Source: Bacillus sp. EB600
GTDB taxonomy: Bacteria; Bacillota; Bacilli; Bacillales; Cytobacillaceae
Length of the DNA: 64,000 nucleotides
NCBI RefSeq assembly: GCF_024494385.1
Contig: NZ_JAEVLT010000014.1
Location: 1 to 64,000 of the forward strand
Reading direction: 5' to 3'
Shown here: piece by piece, positions 25,361 through 34,479 of the stretch
How the letters are laid out: each line of letters opens with the position of its first letter
Position numbering within the stretch: position 1 is the first letter of the stretch
Program-made: the position numbers and the translations under genes
Notes under the pieces: generated by a model
Databases searched by the model: none
Told to the model about the DNA's origin: nothing
The model's input: only the letters and a program-made list of their open reading frames with translations

Positions 25361-26998
25361 ATGATGAAGCTTGTTCCATCCTTAAGATTGCACCGAAAAT
25401 TCATTCTTACTTTACTGTTGATTTGCATATTTGTTTGGAGTTTATTCTCCATTAGGTGGAATGCAGATTTATTTCACCCTGGCGGTATGGTTACACTGCT
25501 ACAAATTTTCCGGGGACTCATCCATCCCGATTTGACACCAGACATATTGTTACTTGGATTATCATCAGCATGGATTACGCTTGCTTACGCCGTTGCTGGA
25601 ATGTCATTGGCAATTATTTATGCTTTTATCGTTGGAATATTGGCATCTGGTACATTAACTTCAACAAAAACGGCACGGTTCTGTTCCAAAGTTTTCTTCA
25701 GAGGAATATTAGGATTCACCAGATCTATTCACGAACTTGTTTGGGCATGGCTGTTTGTAGCAGCAGTCGGTCTCTCCCCTTATGCTGCTATTTTGGCTAT
25801 TGCCATTCCTTATGGCGGCATTCTTGGAAGAATTTTTGCTGATATGTTAGATGATGCCCAGGAGGAGCCTATTAAAGCGTTAAAAACTGCAGGCGCTTCG
25901 AGGCTGCAAATACTAGTCTATGGCTATCTTCCTTTAGTCTGGACGGATATGATCAGTTATACAATGTATCGTTTTGAATGTGCCATTCGGTCTTCGGCGA
26001 TTATGAGTTTTGTTGGACTGGGTGGCCTTGGTTATCAAATTCAATTATCTTTGCAAGATCTAAAATATGATCAAGTATGGACATATATATTTTACTTAAT
26101 TGTTCTTGTCATATTTGTTGATGGTTGGAGCAATCTGGTGAGAAGTGGACTTTCTGAAACCAATGATTATAAACAATTAGTTTCCGGGTGGGTCTCTTCT
26201 CTGTTTACCTTGTTGTTAATCATTGGCTCTTGGTTATATATTGCAGCTTTTCAGAATGTAAGCTTATTTGCGTTGCTTTCTAATGAAAACTTTGAATATG
26301 CTAAAAAATTTTTTGGCGGGCTTATAGGGTTAAATGATCCGCACCCGGCTTTTTTAGACAGTAAAAGTTGGAAAGATGGATTAAAGCTAACTCTTGAAAC
26401 GTTAGAAATGAGTCTAATGGCAATTGGTTTTGCAACAATTGCAGCATTCTTGACAGTGATCCCTGCGGCAAGAAACGCTGCTAACGGAACATTATCCACA
26501 TCGAAAAAATGGTATAGTTGTATATTATTCTACATTGTTCGTATCGTTTATATTTTTTCAAGATCTGTTCCCGAGTTAGTTTGGGCGATGATGATTATTT
26601 TCATTTTTAAACCAGGACTCCTCCCAGGAGCACTTGCACTTGCCCTCCACAACTTTGGAATTCTTGGAAAGTTATGGGCTGAGGTTGTTGAGGATATGGA
26701 TCCCAGACCAATTCGTAACTTAGCATCTACAGGCGCATCTAGGGCTCAAAGTCTTTTTTACGGCATTGTTCCGATCGTTATGCCTCGATTTCTCACTTAT
26801 ATCTTATACCGCTGGGAGGTCATCATGAGAACAACGATTGTCGTTGGATTTGTAGGTGCCGGTGGTCTTGGCATGCAATTCAAGCTAAGCATGAGTTACT
26901 TCCAATATACAGAGCTAAGTCTACTATTAATTTGTTATATGATCCTCGTCATTATTGCTGACTTCGCATCTGAAAGTACAAGAAAGGCCGCTAAATAA
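25361..26998 (+). CDS. Fused double PhnE-type permease
   Basis: 545 residues holding two complete PhnE-like permease domains in one chain. Each half has about six membrane helices, a cytoplasmic EAA loop (GASRLQILVYGYLPLV near 180; GASRAQSLFYGIVPIV near 460) and the following FVGxGGLGxQ motif. PhnE normally works as a homodimer of about 260-residue subunits, so this protein would form the whole channel alone. Fusions of this kind accompany the putative-selenate binding proteins. The unit ends at the hairpin 27021-27055. Confidence 0.87.
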   Translation: MMKLVPSLRLHRKFILTLLLICIFVWSLFSIRWNADLFHPGGMVTLLQIFRGLIHPDLTPDILLLGLSSAWITLAYAVAGMSLAIIYAFIVGILASGTLTSTKTARFCSKVFFRGILGFTRSIHELVWAWLFVAAVGLSPYAAILAIAIPYGGILGRIFADMLDDAQEEPIKALKTAGASRLQILVYGYLPLVWTDMISYTMYRFECAIRSSAIMSFVGLGGLGYQIQLSLQDLKYDQVWTYIFYLIVLVIFVDGWSNLVRSGLSETNDYKQLVSGWVSSLFTLLLIIGSWLYIAAFQNVSLFALLSNENFEYAKKFFGGLIGLNDPHPAFLDSKSWKDGLKLTLETLEMSLMAIGFATIAAFLTVIPAARNAANGTLSTSKKWYSCILFYIVRIVYIFSRSVPELVWAMMIIFIFKPGLLPGALALALHNFGILGKLWAEVVEDMDPRPIRNLASTGASRAQSLFYGIVPIVMPRFLTYILYRWEVIMRTTIVVGFVGAGGLGMQFKLSMSYFQYTELSLLLICYMILVIIADFASESTRKAAK

Positions 26999-27020
26999 GA
27001 AAACAGATATATTATAAAAT

Positions 27021-27055
27021 CTCCGGGTAAACTTTAATGCTCGGAGTTTTTCTTT
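27021..27055 (+). terminator. importer operon terminator
   Basis: CTCCG paired with CGGAG over an 18-base loop, followed by TTTTTC. Confidence 0.7.
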
Positions 27056-27171
27056 TAATTACAATTTTTTAGTTTAATTATGGTATTAAGAAACTTTCAT
27101 AAGGCTTGTCATATCTCACTTTGCTATTTGCATAGAATGGTTATCAGATAGATTTAAAGGAGCACGATGAC

Positions 27172-27501
27172 ATGAAAACGAAACCTTTATTACTATTAAT
27201 GTTGATCCTCATTCTTGGGGTTACTGCCTATCTGGATTCGCCTTTTTCCTTTCTTAACAAAAATTACTCATATACCGCTGATGAACCAGCTGTTGCCCAG
27301 CCTTTGAATCAAAGTGTGTCCACAGATAAACCAGACATGGAAGAAAAATTAGTAAGAAAGGAAAAGATAGATGGGTATATTGTAGAAACATACCGCGAAT
27401 ATGAAGTGTATAAAGATGCGGCAGGAAACGTAACGAAAAAAATACCAACTTCGCAATTTGATGAACTCAAGTATTGGGACTACAGCAACAAAAAGAAATG
27501 A
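27172..27501 (+). CDS. Secreted or membrane-anchored hypothetical protein (109 aa)
   Basis: 109 residues beginning MKTKPLLLLMLILILGVTAYL, a signal peptide or N-terminal anchor without a clear cleavage site or lipobox. The extracytoplasmic part is charged, with EKIDGYIVETYREYEVYKDAAG suggesting a beta-rich segment. No recognised domain. AAAGGAG lies nine bases before the ATG. Single-gene unit whose stop codon lies inside an 18-base-pair terminator stem. Confidence 0.65.
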   Translation: MKTKPLLLLMLILILGVTAYLDSPFSFLNKNYSYTADEPAVAQPLNQSVSTDKPDMEEKLVRKEKIDGYIVETYREYEVYKDAAGNVTKKIPTSQFDELKYWDYSNKKK

Positions 27502-27526
27502 CTAACGGTAGTCATTTCTTTTTGTT
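27487..27526. terminator. bidirectional terminator overlapping two stop codons
   Basis: Eighteen-base-pair stem AACAAAAAGAAATGACTA with complement and a four-base loop. It contains the last codons of the upstream 109-residue gene and touches the end of the convergent yyaL-like gene. Confidence 0.92.
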
Positions 27527-29578
27527 TATTAATTCAATTGCTTCATTAATATCTGTGGTTGGTTTATTACAGATAAAGTTTTCGCAAACGTAAACGGTAG
27601 TTGACTGGTCAATCGGGTGGTAATCTTTTGTATACGGAGCCACTGTTGCAAGTTTTTCTTGATCCTCACTAACAAGGAATGTTACCTCTGGATGAAATCC
27701 TGTCTGAAGCTCCTTTATTAATGACTGAGCGATCTTATCGTTCTTTGATTTCAACACAATGACTTCCTTCATTCCCATCTGCGTCATCAGATAAGTCTGC
27801 AGAAGAAAAGCATGTCCTTCAGGGTATTGAGTGAGCTGTTTTGCGTTGGCATCAAATAGCCGCTGCACCTTCTCTTCTAATTGATATTCACCTGTTAAAC
27901 GAGCCAGACGAAGCATCTGCATTGCTGCGACACTATTTCCGGATGGAATTGCCCCATCATAAGCTTCTTTCTGGCGTATCAATAATTCCTCATTATCACT
28001 GCCATAAAAGAAAAAGCCACCTTCTTCTTCATCCCAGAATAAATCAACCATTTCTTTTGTTAAATTCTTTGCCCTTTCGATATAATCAAGCTCCAATGTT
28101 GACTCATACATTTCAATGTACGCCCATAAAAGAAAAGCATAATCATCGATAAATCCCTTATTCCTTACCTCACCCTCGCGGTAGCGAACCATCAACCGCC
28201 CGTTCTTAAACAAATGATGATCAATAAACTCAATAGCCTTTTTGGCAGCAAGAATATAGTCCTGACTCGCTAAAGCTCGTCCTCCCTTAGCAAGGGCAGC
28301 AATCATTAACCCATTCCAGGATGTCAAAATTTTATCATCTTTGTATGGGTGTATCCGTTTTTCTCGGTGTTCAAATAATTTTCCTCGGGCCAGTTCGAGT
28401 TTTTGAGCCAACTGGGTTAAGTCTTGTCCATTTTGTGCCGCGAATTGATCAAGATCTATTTTGATTAGGTTAGGAATGTTTTTACCTTCAAAATTCCCGC
28501 TTTCAGTAATATCATATACATGGCAAAATAAACTGCCCAAATCATCCCCAAGGACTAGTCTAATTTCAGAGGGTGTCCAGACATAGAATTTTCCTTCCTC
28601 CCCTTCTGAATCCGCGTCCTCAGCGGAATAAAATCCACCTTCATGATGCTGCATATCACGAAGGACATAGGTGAAGATCTCTTCAGCAGCAATTTTAAAC
28701 GGTTCATTCTTTGTAACTTGAAATGTTTCTAAATAGGCTATCGCTAATAAGGCATTATCATAGAGCATTTTTTCAAAATGTGGGACTAAGAACTTTTCAT
28801 CAGTTGAATACCTGGAAAAACCGTACCCTACATGGTCATAAATCCCGCCTCTTGCCAGACCTGTAAGTGTTCTTACAACCATATTGAGCGCATCTTCATC
28901 CTTGCTATAGACATAATAGCGTAAAAGAAAGGTTAACGAATGCGGCATCGGAAACTTCGGTGCCTGTCCAAACCCGCCATATCTTGGATCAAATGTGTCA
29001 ATGTAGTGGGAAAATCCTCTTTCAACAGCCTTCATTGAGACCTGTGCTGAGGATTTCTTTTTTGTGTTCGGTTTAAGTGCCTGAAGAACACTCCCAGTTA
29101 CTTCTTTAATATGATCTGGATTTTCCTTAAACTTATTTGACAGCCCGACGATCACATCTTTAAATCTTGGATAACCAAAACGGGCTTCTTTTGGAAAGTA
29201 TGTACCTGCATAAAACGGAACTTTCTCAGGCGTCATAAAAATACTAAGTGGCCACCCCCCGTGACCGTTCATCATTTGACAAACATTCATATAAATCGAA
29301 TCAATGTCGGGTCGTTCTTCCCTGTCCACTTTGATCGAAATAAACCGCTCATTTAAAAGAGCGGCAACTATTTCATCCTCAAAGCTCTCGCGTTCCATAA
29401 CATGACACCAGTGGCAAGTTGAATAGCCGATACTTACGAATAAAGGCTTGTTTTCTTGTTTTGCTTTTTTAAAAGCTTCGTTCCCCCATGGGTACCAGTC
29501 CACTGGATTGTGTGCGTGTTGTAGCAAATATGGGGACTTTTCAGCGATTAACCGATTTGTTTTTTTGTTAGTTGGCAT
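27512..29578 (-). CDS. yyaL: YyaL-like thioredoxin-domain protein (DUF255)
   Basis: 688 residues, as in B. subtilis YyaL (689). The N-terminal thioredoxin-like DUF255 domain (1-165) has NPVDWYPWG and a CHWCHVM motif in place of CxxC. The remainder is an alpha/alpha barrel like N-acylglucosamine 2-epimerases (about 190-560) with [12 protein letters not shown] and [12 protein letters not shown]. Homologues run from bacteria to human SPATA20; the biochemical activity is not established. AGGGTAG precedes the ATG. Single-gene unit. Confidence 0.9.
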   Translation of the reverse strand: MPTNKKTNRLIAEKSPYLLQHAHNPVDWYPWGNEAFKKAKQENKPLFVSIGYSTCHWCHVMERESFEDEIVAALLNERFISIKVDREERPDIDSIYMNVCQMMNGHGGWPLSIFMTPEKVPFYAGTYFPKEARFGYPRFKDVIVGLSNKFKENPDHIKEVTGSVLQALKPNTKKKSSAQVSMKAVERGFSHYIDTFDPRYGGFGQAPKFPMPHSLTFLLRYYVYSKDEDALNMVVRTLTGLARGGIYDHVGYGFSRYSTDEKFLVPHFEKMLYDNALLAIAYLETFQVTKNEPFKIAAEEIFTYVLRDMQHHEGGFYSAEDADSEGEEGKFYVWTPSEIRLVLGDDLGSLFCHVYDITESGNFEGKNIPNLIKIDLDQFAAQNGQDLTQLAQKLELARGKLFEHREKRIHPYKDDKILTSWNGLMIAALAKGGRALASQDYILAAKKAIEFIDHHLFKNGRLMVRYREGEVRNKGFIDDYAFLLWAYIEMYESTLELDYIERAKNLTKEMVDLFWDEEEGGFFFYGSDNEELLIRQKEAYDGAIPSGNSVAAMQMLRLARLTGEYQLEEKVQRLFDANAKQLTQYPEGHAFLLQTYLMTQMGMKEVIVLKSKNDKIAQSLIKELQTGFHPEVTFLVSEDQEKLATVAPYTKDYHPIDQSTTVYVCENFICNKPTTDINEAIELINKKK

Positions 29579-29646
29579 TAGCTACCCTACTTTTTATGGA
29601 TTATCGTCTTTGTTAATCTACCCCTAACCCTAACAAAATAAAATAC

Positions 29647-30930
29647 TCAAACATAAAATCTATTCTTAACAACTGTTATATTCTTACTTAAATATGCCCA
29701 ATTCTGAGGTGCTGGCAAACTGATTTGCCAATAAGTGGTTCCAACTAATTTGTAGATATCAATAAGGTTATACTTTTCGATATAGCTTCGAATGTCTTCG
29801 AACCAAACAATATTCTCTTTAGTGCCACTCCAATAACGGTACCATGGTGATTTAGCCGTATTATCGAATTGAATCGTTGCTCTTTTTGAAATCGCTTGAT
29901 TTTGTGCAGCAAGCGCTGATAATGCCTGCGTTGTATTTGTCATGACATCTTTGTCATATCCGTATAGCGGCATAGCAATTAGCAGTTTTTGTGGGTTAAG
30001 TTTGGTTAGTGCATACTTAATCACTTGTACTACCCACCAATATGGTGCGATCGGATCAGGCGGGCCGCCCGGATAGCCATAATCGATCGTCATTACGGCC
30101 ATAAGATCAACCGTTTTTCCAATTGCTGCATAATCGTAAGCCCCGACAATCCGATTTGTAGGTAAATCCGCTGCTTTGGCATGAACGTTCACATGTAATA
30201 GTAGGTTGCCTAATGATCTCTTTAATTCAATTAGGAACAAATTAAAATCATGGCGCCTTGCTGGGGGAATAAATTCAAAGTCAACACTGACACCGCGAAA
30301 CCCTCTATCTGTTGTAAGTTTGACAATGCTAGTCACTAAATTCTTTCTATAGATTGGACTTTCCAGAACTTTTCCTGCCAGCTCTGCATTGAACCCCATG
30401 GCCGTATAGTTTCTAATCATCAATAATGGGATAATGTTTTTTTGTTTGCATTTTGCTACAATTGCGGAATCGTCTACTTCATTAAAAGCAAAACCCTCAT
30501 TTGTAAATGAGTAGGCCACTACCGCTAAATAGGTTATTTGTCTGGAGAGTGAATCTATTATAGAAAGAAGAGTGGCAGTTTTTGCTGAAGGAACTAAAAA
30601 CCCAAGAGTAGTAATGATTAATTTTTTTGTTGAGGGAATGTATATAACCTGATCGATACGAAGGTGATTCAGATCTAATCCTGGATTAGCAGTACGTATC
30701 AATGAAAGACTTGAGTTAAATTCTTGGGTCAATTTCCAAGGGGTATCACCTGCTTTTATCCGATATGCACGTATTGGTAGTGTATTGTCTGGAATATAAA
30801 GAGAAAGACCAGGAACAACAACTGCAGCAGATGATAACCCGTTTACATCAACAATTGATTTAATTGAGACTCCATAGAGTTTTGAAATAGACCACAGATT
30901 CTCACCACTACCTACCACATGAACAGACAT
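29647..30930 (-). CDS. LysM-GH18 spore glycosylase (YaaH/YdhD type)
   Basis: 427 residues: two LysM peptidoglycan-binding modules (about 2-46 and 51-97) followed by a glycoside hydrolase 18 barrel (105-420). The catalytic strand reads FRGVSVDFEFI, keeping the Asp and Glu needed for catalysis. Proteins of this layout (SleL/YaaH, YdhD) are made during sporulation and cleave N-acetylglucosaminyl bonds of spore cortex fragments during germination. There is no signal peptide, as usual for this group. The YdhD-like subgroup fits somewhat better than YaaH. GGTGG and GAGG lie before the ATG. Confidence 0.83.
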   Translation of the reverse strand: MSVHVVGSGENLWSISKLYGVSIKSIVDVNGLSSAAVVVPGLSLYIPDNTLPIRAYRIKAGDTPWKLTQEFNSSLSLIRTANPGLDLNHLRIDQVIYIPSTKKLIITTLGFLVPSAKTATLLSIIDSLSRQITYLAVVAYSFTNEGFAFNEVDDSAIVAKCKQKNIIPLLMIRNYTAMGFNAELAGKVLESPIYRKNLVTSIVKLTTDRGFRGVSVDFEFIPPARRHDFNLFLIELKRSLGNLLLHVNVHAKAADLPTNRIVGAYDYAAIGKTVDLMAVMTIDYGYPGGPPDPIAPYWWVVQVIKYALTKLNPQKLLIAMPLYGYDKDVMTNTTQALSALAAQNQAISKRATIQFDNTAKSPWYRYWSGTKENIVWFEDIRSYIEKYNLIDIYKLVGTTYWQISLPAPQNWAYLSKNITVVKNRFYV

Positions 30931-31050
30931 CCTCGTCCACCTTCCTAAATCAGTTTATTACCAAAATATCCGTAAAGACCATATCTTATGTCTAAAATTA
31001 TTTTTTCATTTCCTTTAAAGGGCTCATAATTAAACGGAAAGCATCCGTTA

Positions 31051-31200
31051 GTGAAATACATTTTGGACAAGCAAGGCCATGAAAAATTACAAAACAATAT
31101 TGGTAATACTGGAATTAAACTACTAAAGACTTATTCCGTTGATCGTGATATAGTATTTATTGTCGCTTCGGACAAATTAAAACGTGAAATGGTGAGTAGT
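31051..31200 (+). pseudogene. Possible truncated ORF running into rnpB
   Basis: An open frame starting GTG 31051 with GGAAAG nine bases upstream reads like coding sequence for about 48 residues (YILDKQGHEKLQNN, IKLLKTYSVDRDIVFIVASD) before entering the RNase P RNA gene, where its continuation cannot be protein. No family recognised. It may be the 5' part of a gene cut when the rnpB segment arrived, or chance. Confidence 0.3.
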
Positions 31201-31580
31201 CGCGGTTCCTTAACTGGAACTGAGGAAAGTCCAGGCTCGCACAGTGCTGAGATGCCTGTAGTGTTCGTGCCATCTGCAAGGGTGGGCAGTTGATTCTGTT
31301 ATCGACTGACGGCGGTGAAATCATGCTAAGTCCTTCGGGATATGCTGAGAACAACCTGAAAGTGCCACAGTGACGGAGCTTTTCTGGAAACGGAAAAGAT
31401 GGAACGGGTAAACCCCTCGAGCGAGCAACCCAAATTAGGTAGGGGCATCATCCTGCGGTAAATGAACCTAACGGATGAATCGACCATTGGTCGATAGATA
31501 GATGACTACTACTTCCCTGTACAAGGCTTGCTGCCGATTGAAGTACGGAAGTACAAAACCTGGCTTACAGCCATTTCATG
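31183..31580 (+). ncRNA. rnpB: RNase P RNA, bacterial type B
   Basis: All conserved blocks of type B RNase P RNA occur in order: GAGGAAAGTCC, GCTCGCACAGTGCTGAGATG, GTAGTGTTCGTGCC, ACTGACGGC, GAAAGTGCCACAGTGACG, GTAAACCCCTCGAGCGAG, ATAGATAGATGA and ACAAAACCTGGCTTACAG. The ends pair as P1 (TGAAATGG at 31185-31192 with CCATTTCA at 31571-31578). The RNA is the catalytic part of the enzyme that matures tRNA 5' ends. Two core positions differ from B. subtilis: GGAACGGGTAAACC lacks one base of GGAACGCGGTAAACC, and ACCTGGCTTACAG replaces ACATGGCTTACAG. The neighbourhood is not the usual one beside gpsB. Confidence 0.93.
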
Positions 31581-31602
31581 AGCTGATTTTATCGTTTTAT
31601 AA

Positions 31603-31637
31603 AAAAACACATACTGATAAGATCAGTATGTGTTTTG
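31603..31637. terminator. bidirectional terminator after rnpB
   Basis: Fifteen-base-pair stem AAAACACATACTGAT and complement with a three-base loop, between rnpB and the convergent 31647 gene. Confidence 0.9.
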
Positions 31638-31646
31638 AATTTTAGA

Positions 31647-32027
31647 TTAAAATCTTTTTGCATTTACTGCGTCATCCGCAAATCCTAATCCCTTTACCAT
31701 CGCATTGTATGCAGTCAAAATCTCTTCATACAAAGTTTCTGCATGTTTCACGTCAACTTCTGCATCGAAGTTTCTACGAATACATTCAAAATCGTCACTA
31801 AATAACTCCAATTTTTGTATGAATACTTGTACCTCTGCTAATTGTTCAAGATTAGAATCAATATATGTATACACATCAAATGAATGTTTGTTCGCACAAA
31901 ATTTTTCAAATAAGTCAGAACGTTCTTTGCTTTTCTTCTTAGCACTATGCTTCAAATTCTTCATGCTTACTAACACGTTCTTTCCTTGCTGCACAATTAC
32001 TTCTTGGAGTTTATTTGCTGAAACCAT
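31647..32027 (-). CDS. Hypothetical helical protein (126 aa)
   Basis: 126 residues from the second in-frame ATG (32027), which has GAGAAAGG upstream; the ATG at 32060 has no ribosome site. Charged and helical, with coiled-coil tendency around LEQLAEVQVFIQKLELF and no membrane segment. Two cysteines (EKFCANK, FECIRR). No family recognised. It may be a competence- or phage-like regulator, but nothing supports a function. Confidence 0.55.
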   Translation of the reverse strand: MVSANKLQEVIVQQGKNVLVSMKNLKHSAKKKSKERSDLFEKFCANKHSFDVYTYIDSNLEQLAEVQVFIQKLELFSDDFECIRRNFDAEVDVKHAETLYEEILTAYNAMVKGLGFADDAVNAKRF

Positions 32028-32174
32028 TCCTATTACGACCTTTCTCAAATTACATACCATGTTAATTAATAAAATTAGTAGGGTTTACTGCCATTTATTA
32101 TTATAACACAGTAGATAAGCGAAAAAATAAATAGTGAATTGTACTGAATCTTCTTTTTATATCTAATAGGACAA

Positions 32175-33761
32175 TTATACTCTAGCTCTATCAAATACTG
32201 TACGTCCCGCAACAACGGTTTTCACTGCTTTTGCAGCCAACATATTTTCTGATGTTCCATCAAACAAATCACGATCAAAAATAGAAAAGTCGGCTAGGTA
32301 GCCAGGTTTAATCAACCCTCGCTCATCTTCTTTACAGATTGCTTTTGCACTGCCATTTGTATATAGCTGAATAGCCTGGAAGCGTGATAACTTTTCCTCC
32401 GGTACATAACCATCATGATTTGCAAATGGTTTTTTACGCTCTACAGCTGCATAAATAGAAGCAATAGGATTAATATCTTCTACAGGAGCATCTGTTCCAG
32501 CTGCACACATCAACCCGCGATCTACTAGCTTTTTCCATGGATAAGCCCAGTCCAGCCGGTCTTCCCCCAGCCTGTCAATCACCCACGGGAAGTCAGATGG
32601 TACAAATGCCGGTTGAATATCTAAAACCACCGGTAATTTTGCCATTCTTTCAACTAAATCTTCACGCAAAACACAGCAATGAATCAAGCGGTCTCTTTTA
32701 CCATTTGTTAATCGATATTTTTCAATTACATTGAGTACCTGTTCTGCCCCAGCGTCACCAATGATATGTACTGCAACAGCTTCATCATATTGACGTGCAA
32801 GCTTCACTAACTCTTCAAATTCTTCATCTGTTTGTATTAATAAACCACTATTATCGGGTTGATCAGAATAAGGTTTGGACAATGCTGCGGTAGATCCGCC
32901 TAATGCACCGTCAGCAAAGACTTTCATCGCTCCAGGTTCAATAAATGGTTCGTCAAATTTTGCATTTGCCTTCATCATTTCTTCGAATACCGCATTATGG
33001 CGCAGTAATGTCACTCGAAAGTGATGTTTTTCTCCAACTACTCGATGAAAAGCAGTTAACGGATTCGTAAACTTTCCAAAATAGTGCATATCCTCAGTGT
33101 GCCCGCCAGTTAAACCATAGGAAAGCATTTGATCAATTGCAAGGGTAAGAGAAGCGGTTAAAGAATCGATATACTCTTCACCTTCTTTTGGTAAGGCTTT
33201 AGTAACGGCATTCGTGGCTTGGTCATATAATAGACCATTTAACTTACCATTAGCATCACGTCCAATTTGACCGCCTGCAGGGGAGTTGCTATCTTCAAAA
33301 ATGCCGCCAGCTTCAAGTGCAGCGGTGTTGCCCAAGATTACATGATGGCAAATCCTAGTTAAAAGAACCGGTTCCTTACGGATTGCATCTAACTCCCATA
33401 TGGCTGGAATTCGTTGATCCGCAAAGTTATTTTCATTTCAGCCTTCACCAAATAACCATTTATCCGTTGGTGTATTCTTAGCTGCCTCTTTTACCATTTC
33501 AAGCATTTCTTCAGCTGAAGTGGCTTTCGTTAAATCAAGGCGGATTAGCTTTTCACCTTGGAAAATCATGTGAAGGTGGCTGTCAACAAAACCTGGATAC
33601 ATCGCGGCACCTTGCAAGTCAATTTGCTCATCCGCCTCATCACTTAACTCATCAAATGTACCGATAGCGATAATTTTATCATCCTCAACTAGCACTGACT
33701 CTACGGTGTCATTTTCGTTTTCCATTGTGTAAATTTTCCCGCCATACCAAAGTTGTTTCAT
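32175..33761 (-). pseudogene. YtcJ-type amidohydrolase with in-frame TGA
   Basis: The reading frame from 33761 to 32175 encodes a 528-residue amidohydrolase-3 family protein, the length of YtcJ, except for a single TGA at 33435-33437 (codon 109). The surrounding peptide is WLFGEG-stop-NENNF; family members carry Trp there (GEGWNENNF-like), so TGG became TGA. Everything else is intact: metal-binding DSHLHM near 61, the long catalytic domain with AVHIIGDAG, CCVLRED and TDAPVEDINPI, and a C-terminal composite strand domain. A ribosome site precedes the ATG. With the stop only a 107-residue N-terminal piece would normally be made. This could be a strain mutation, a sequencing error, or tolerated UGA readthrough. 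Confidence 0.82.
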
Positions 33762-33952
33762 AGAAAAGATTCCTTTCTAAGTAAATTTATGATCTTATAT
33801 ACATTCAAAATGTCTCCATAAATAGTGTTTATTTAATTTGCCCTAACAAATGGAAATGACACTAAACATAGGTTAGTGACTTACTCGTGGTTATTATTAA
33901 AAGATAAACTTCACATAAACAAATTATAAAAAGAAATCAACCAATACAATTA

Positions 33953-34023
33953 GAACATTTGTTCATTTAGCTGCATTGATTTTTTAAATACGTTATGTGT
34001 ATTTAGCACATAGTACAATTAGA
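33953..34023. repeat. ~70-bp repeated element, copy 1 (LexA-like palindrome)
   Basis: Contains GAACATTTGTTC (33953-33964), which matches the SOS-box pattern GAAC-N4-GTTC, and 42 bases on a palindrome ATGTGTATTTAGCACAT (33995-34011) followed by AGTACAATTAGA. The same arrangement with 28 of 29 matching bases in the second half occurs at 42486-42553. Here no gene start lies close by; it sits 190 bases upstream of the amidohydrolase. Confidence 0.75.
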
Positions 34024-34201
34024 TAGAACTCGAACCATAAATCCTCTCAAAATAATAATTATTTTGTAATTCTTATGTATGCTCCGACCGCCTCAATAAT
34101 AAATATTATTTTAAAATTAACGAATTGCACCGAGATTGGTGAATTAAATATCAAGAATAACTATAAATGTTCGTTTATGTAGATTTTCACTTAATTTGCT
34201 C

Positions 34202-34320
34202 CTAATGTCTACCTGGTAGCTGAATATGAAACGTAGTTCCTTCCCCAACAATACTGTCCACCAAAATAGATCCCGCCGTGTTCATGGATGGTTGTATATA
34301 CTTGATTCAAGTTTGTAAAA
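34202..34320 (-). pseudogene. Histidine kinase C-terminal remnant
   Basis: The minus strand reads VYTTIHEHGG and then, after a one-base frame change, GSILVDSIVGEGTTFHIQLP followed by GRH and TAG (34202-34204). This is the last strand region of a histidine kinase ATP-binding domain. Upstream sequence is not readable as the rest of a kinase, so only the tail remains. Confidence 0.7.
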
Positions 34321-34479
34321 CAAGATCATTCAGCAGGTGCCACAAAAATGTACTTTTACTTTTAATCCCAATTCTGTTACTATCAAAAACGAGGGTTTAC
34401 GAGTTAAACTGGAATTCAATCATTCAAATCTCTGAACAAATTATGATACATAGAAATTAAAAAAGGTAGGATATAAACA

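Larger units (their letters stand above)
33762..34479. other. 700-bp non-coding region with gene remnants
   Basis: AT-rich stretch holding repeat copy 1 and the kinase remnant; otherwise no ORF with a start signal and no terminator. The 3' end should contain the promoter of the hydrolase-ftsEX operon, but no clear -35/-10 pair was found. Confidence 0.5.

Noticed and set aside
33435-33437. TGA as selenocysteine in the amidohydrolase
   Set aside because: The family has Trp at this site and no stem-loop follows within 40 bases as a bacterial SECIS would require; a nonsense mutation is simpler.
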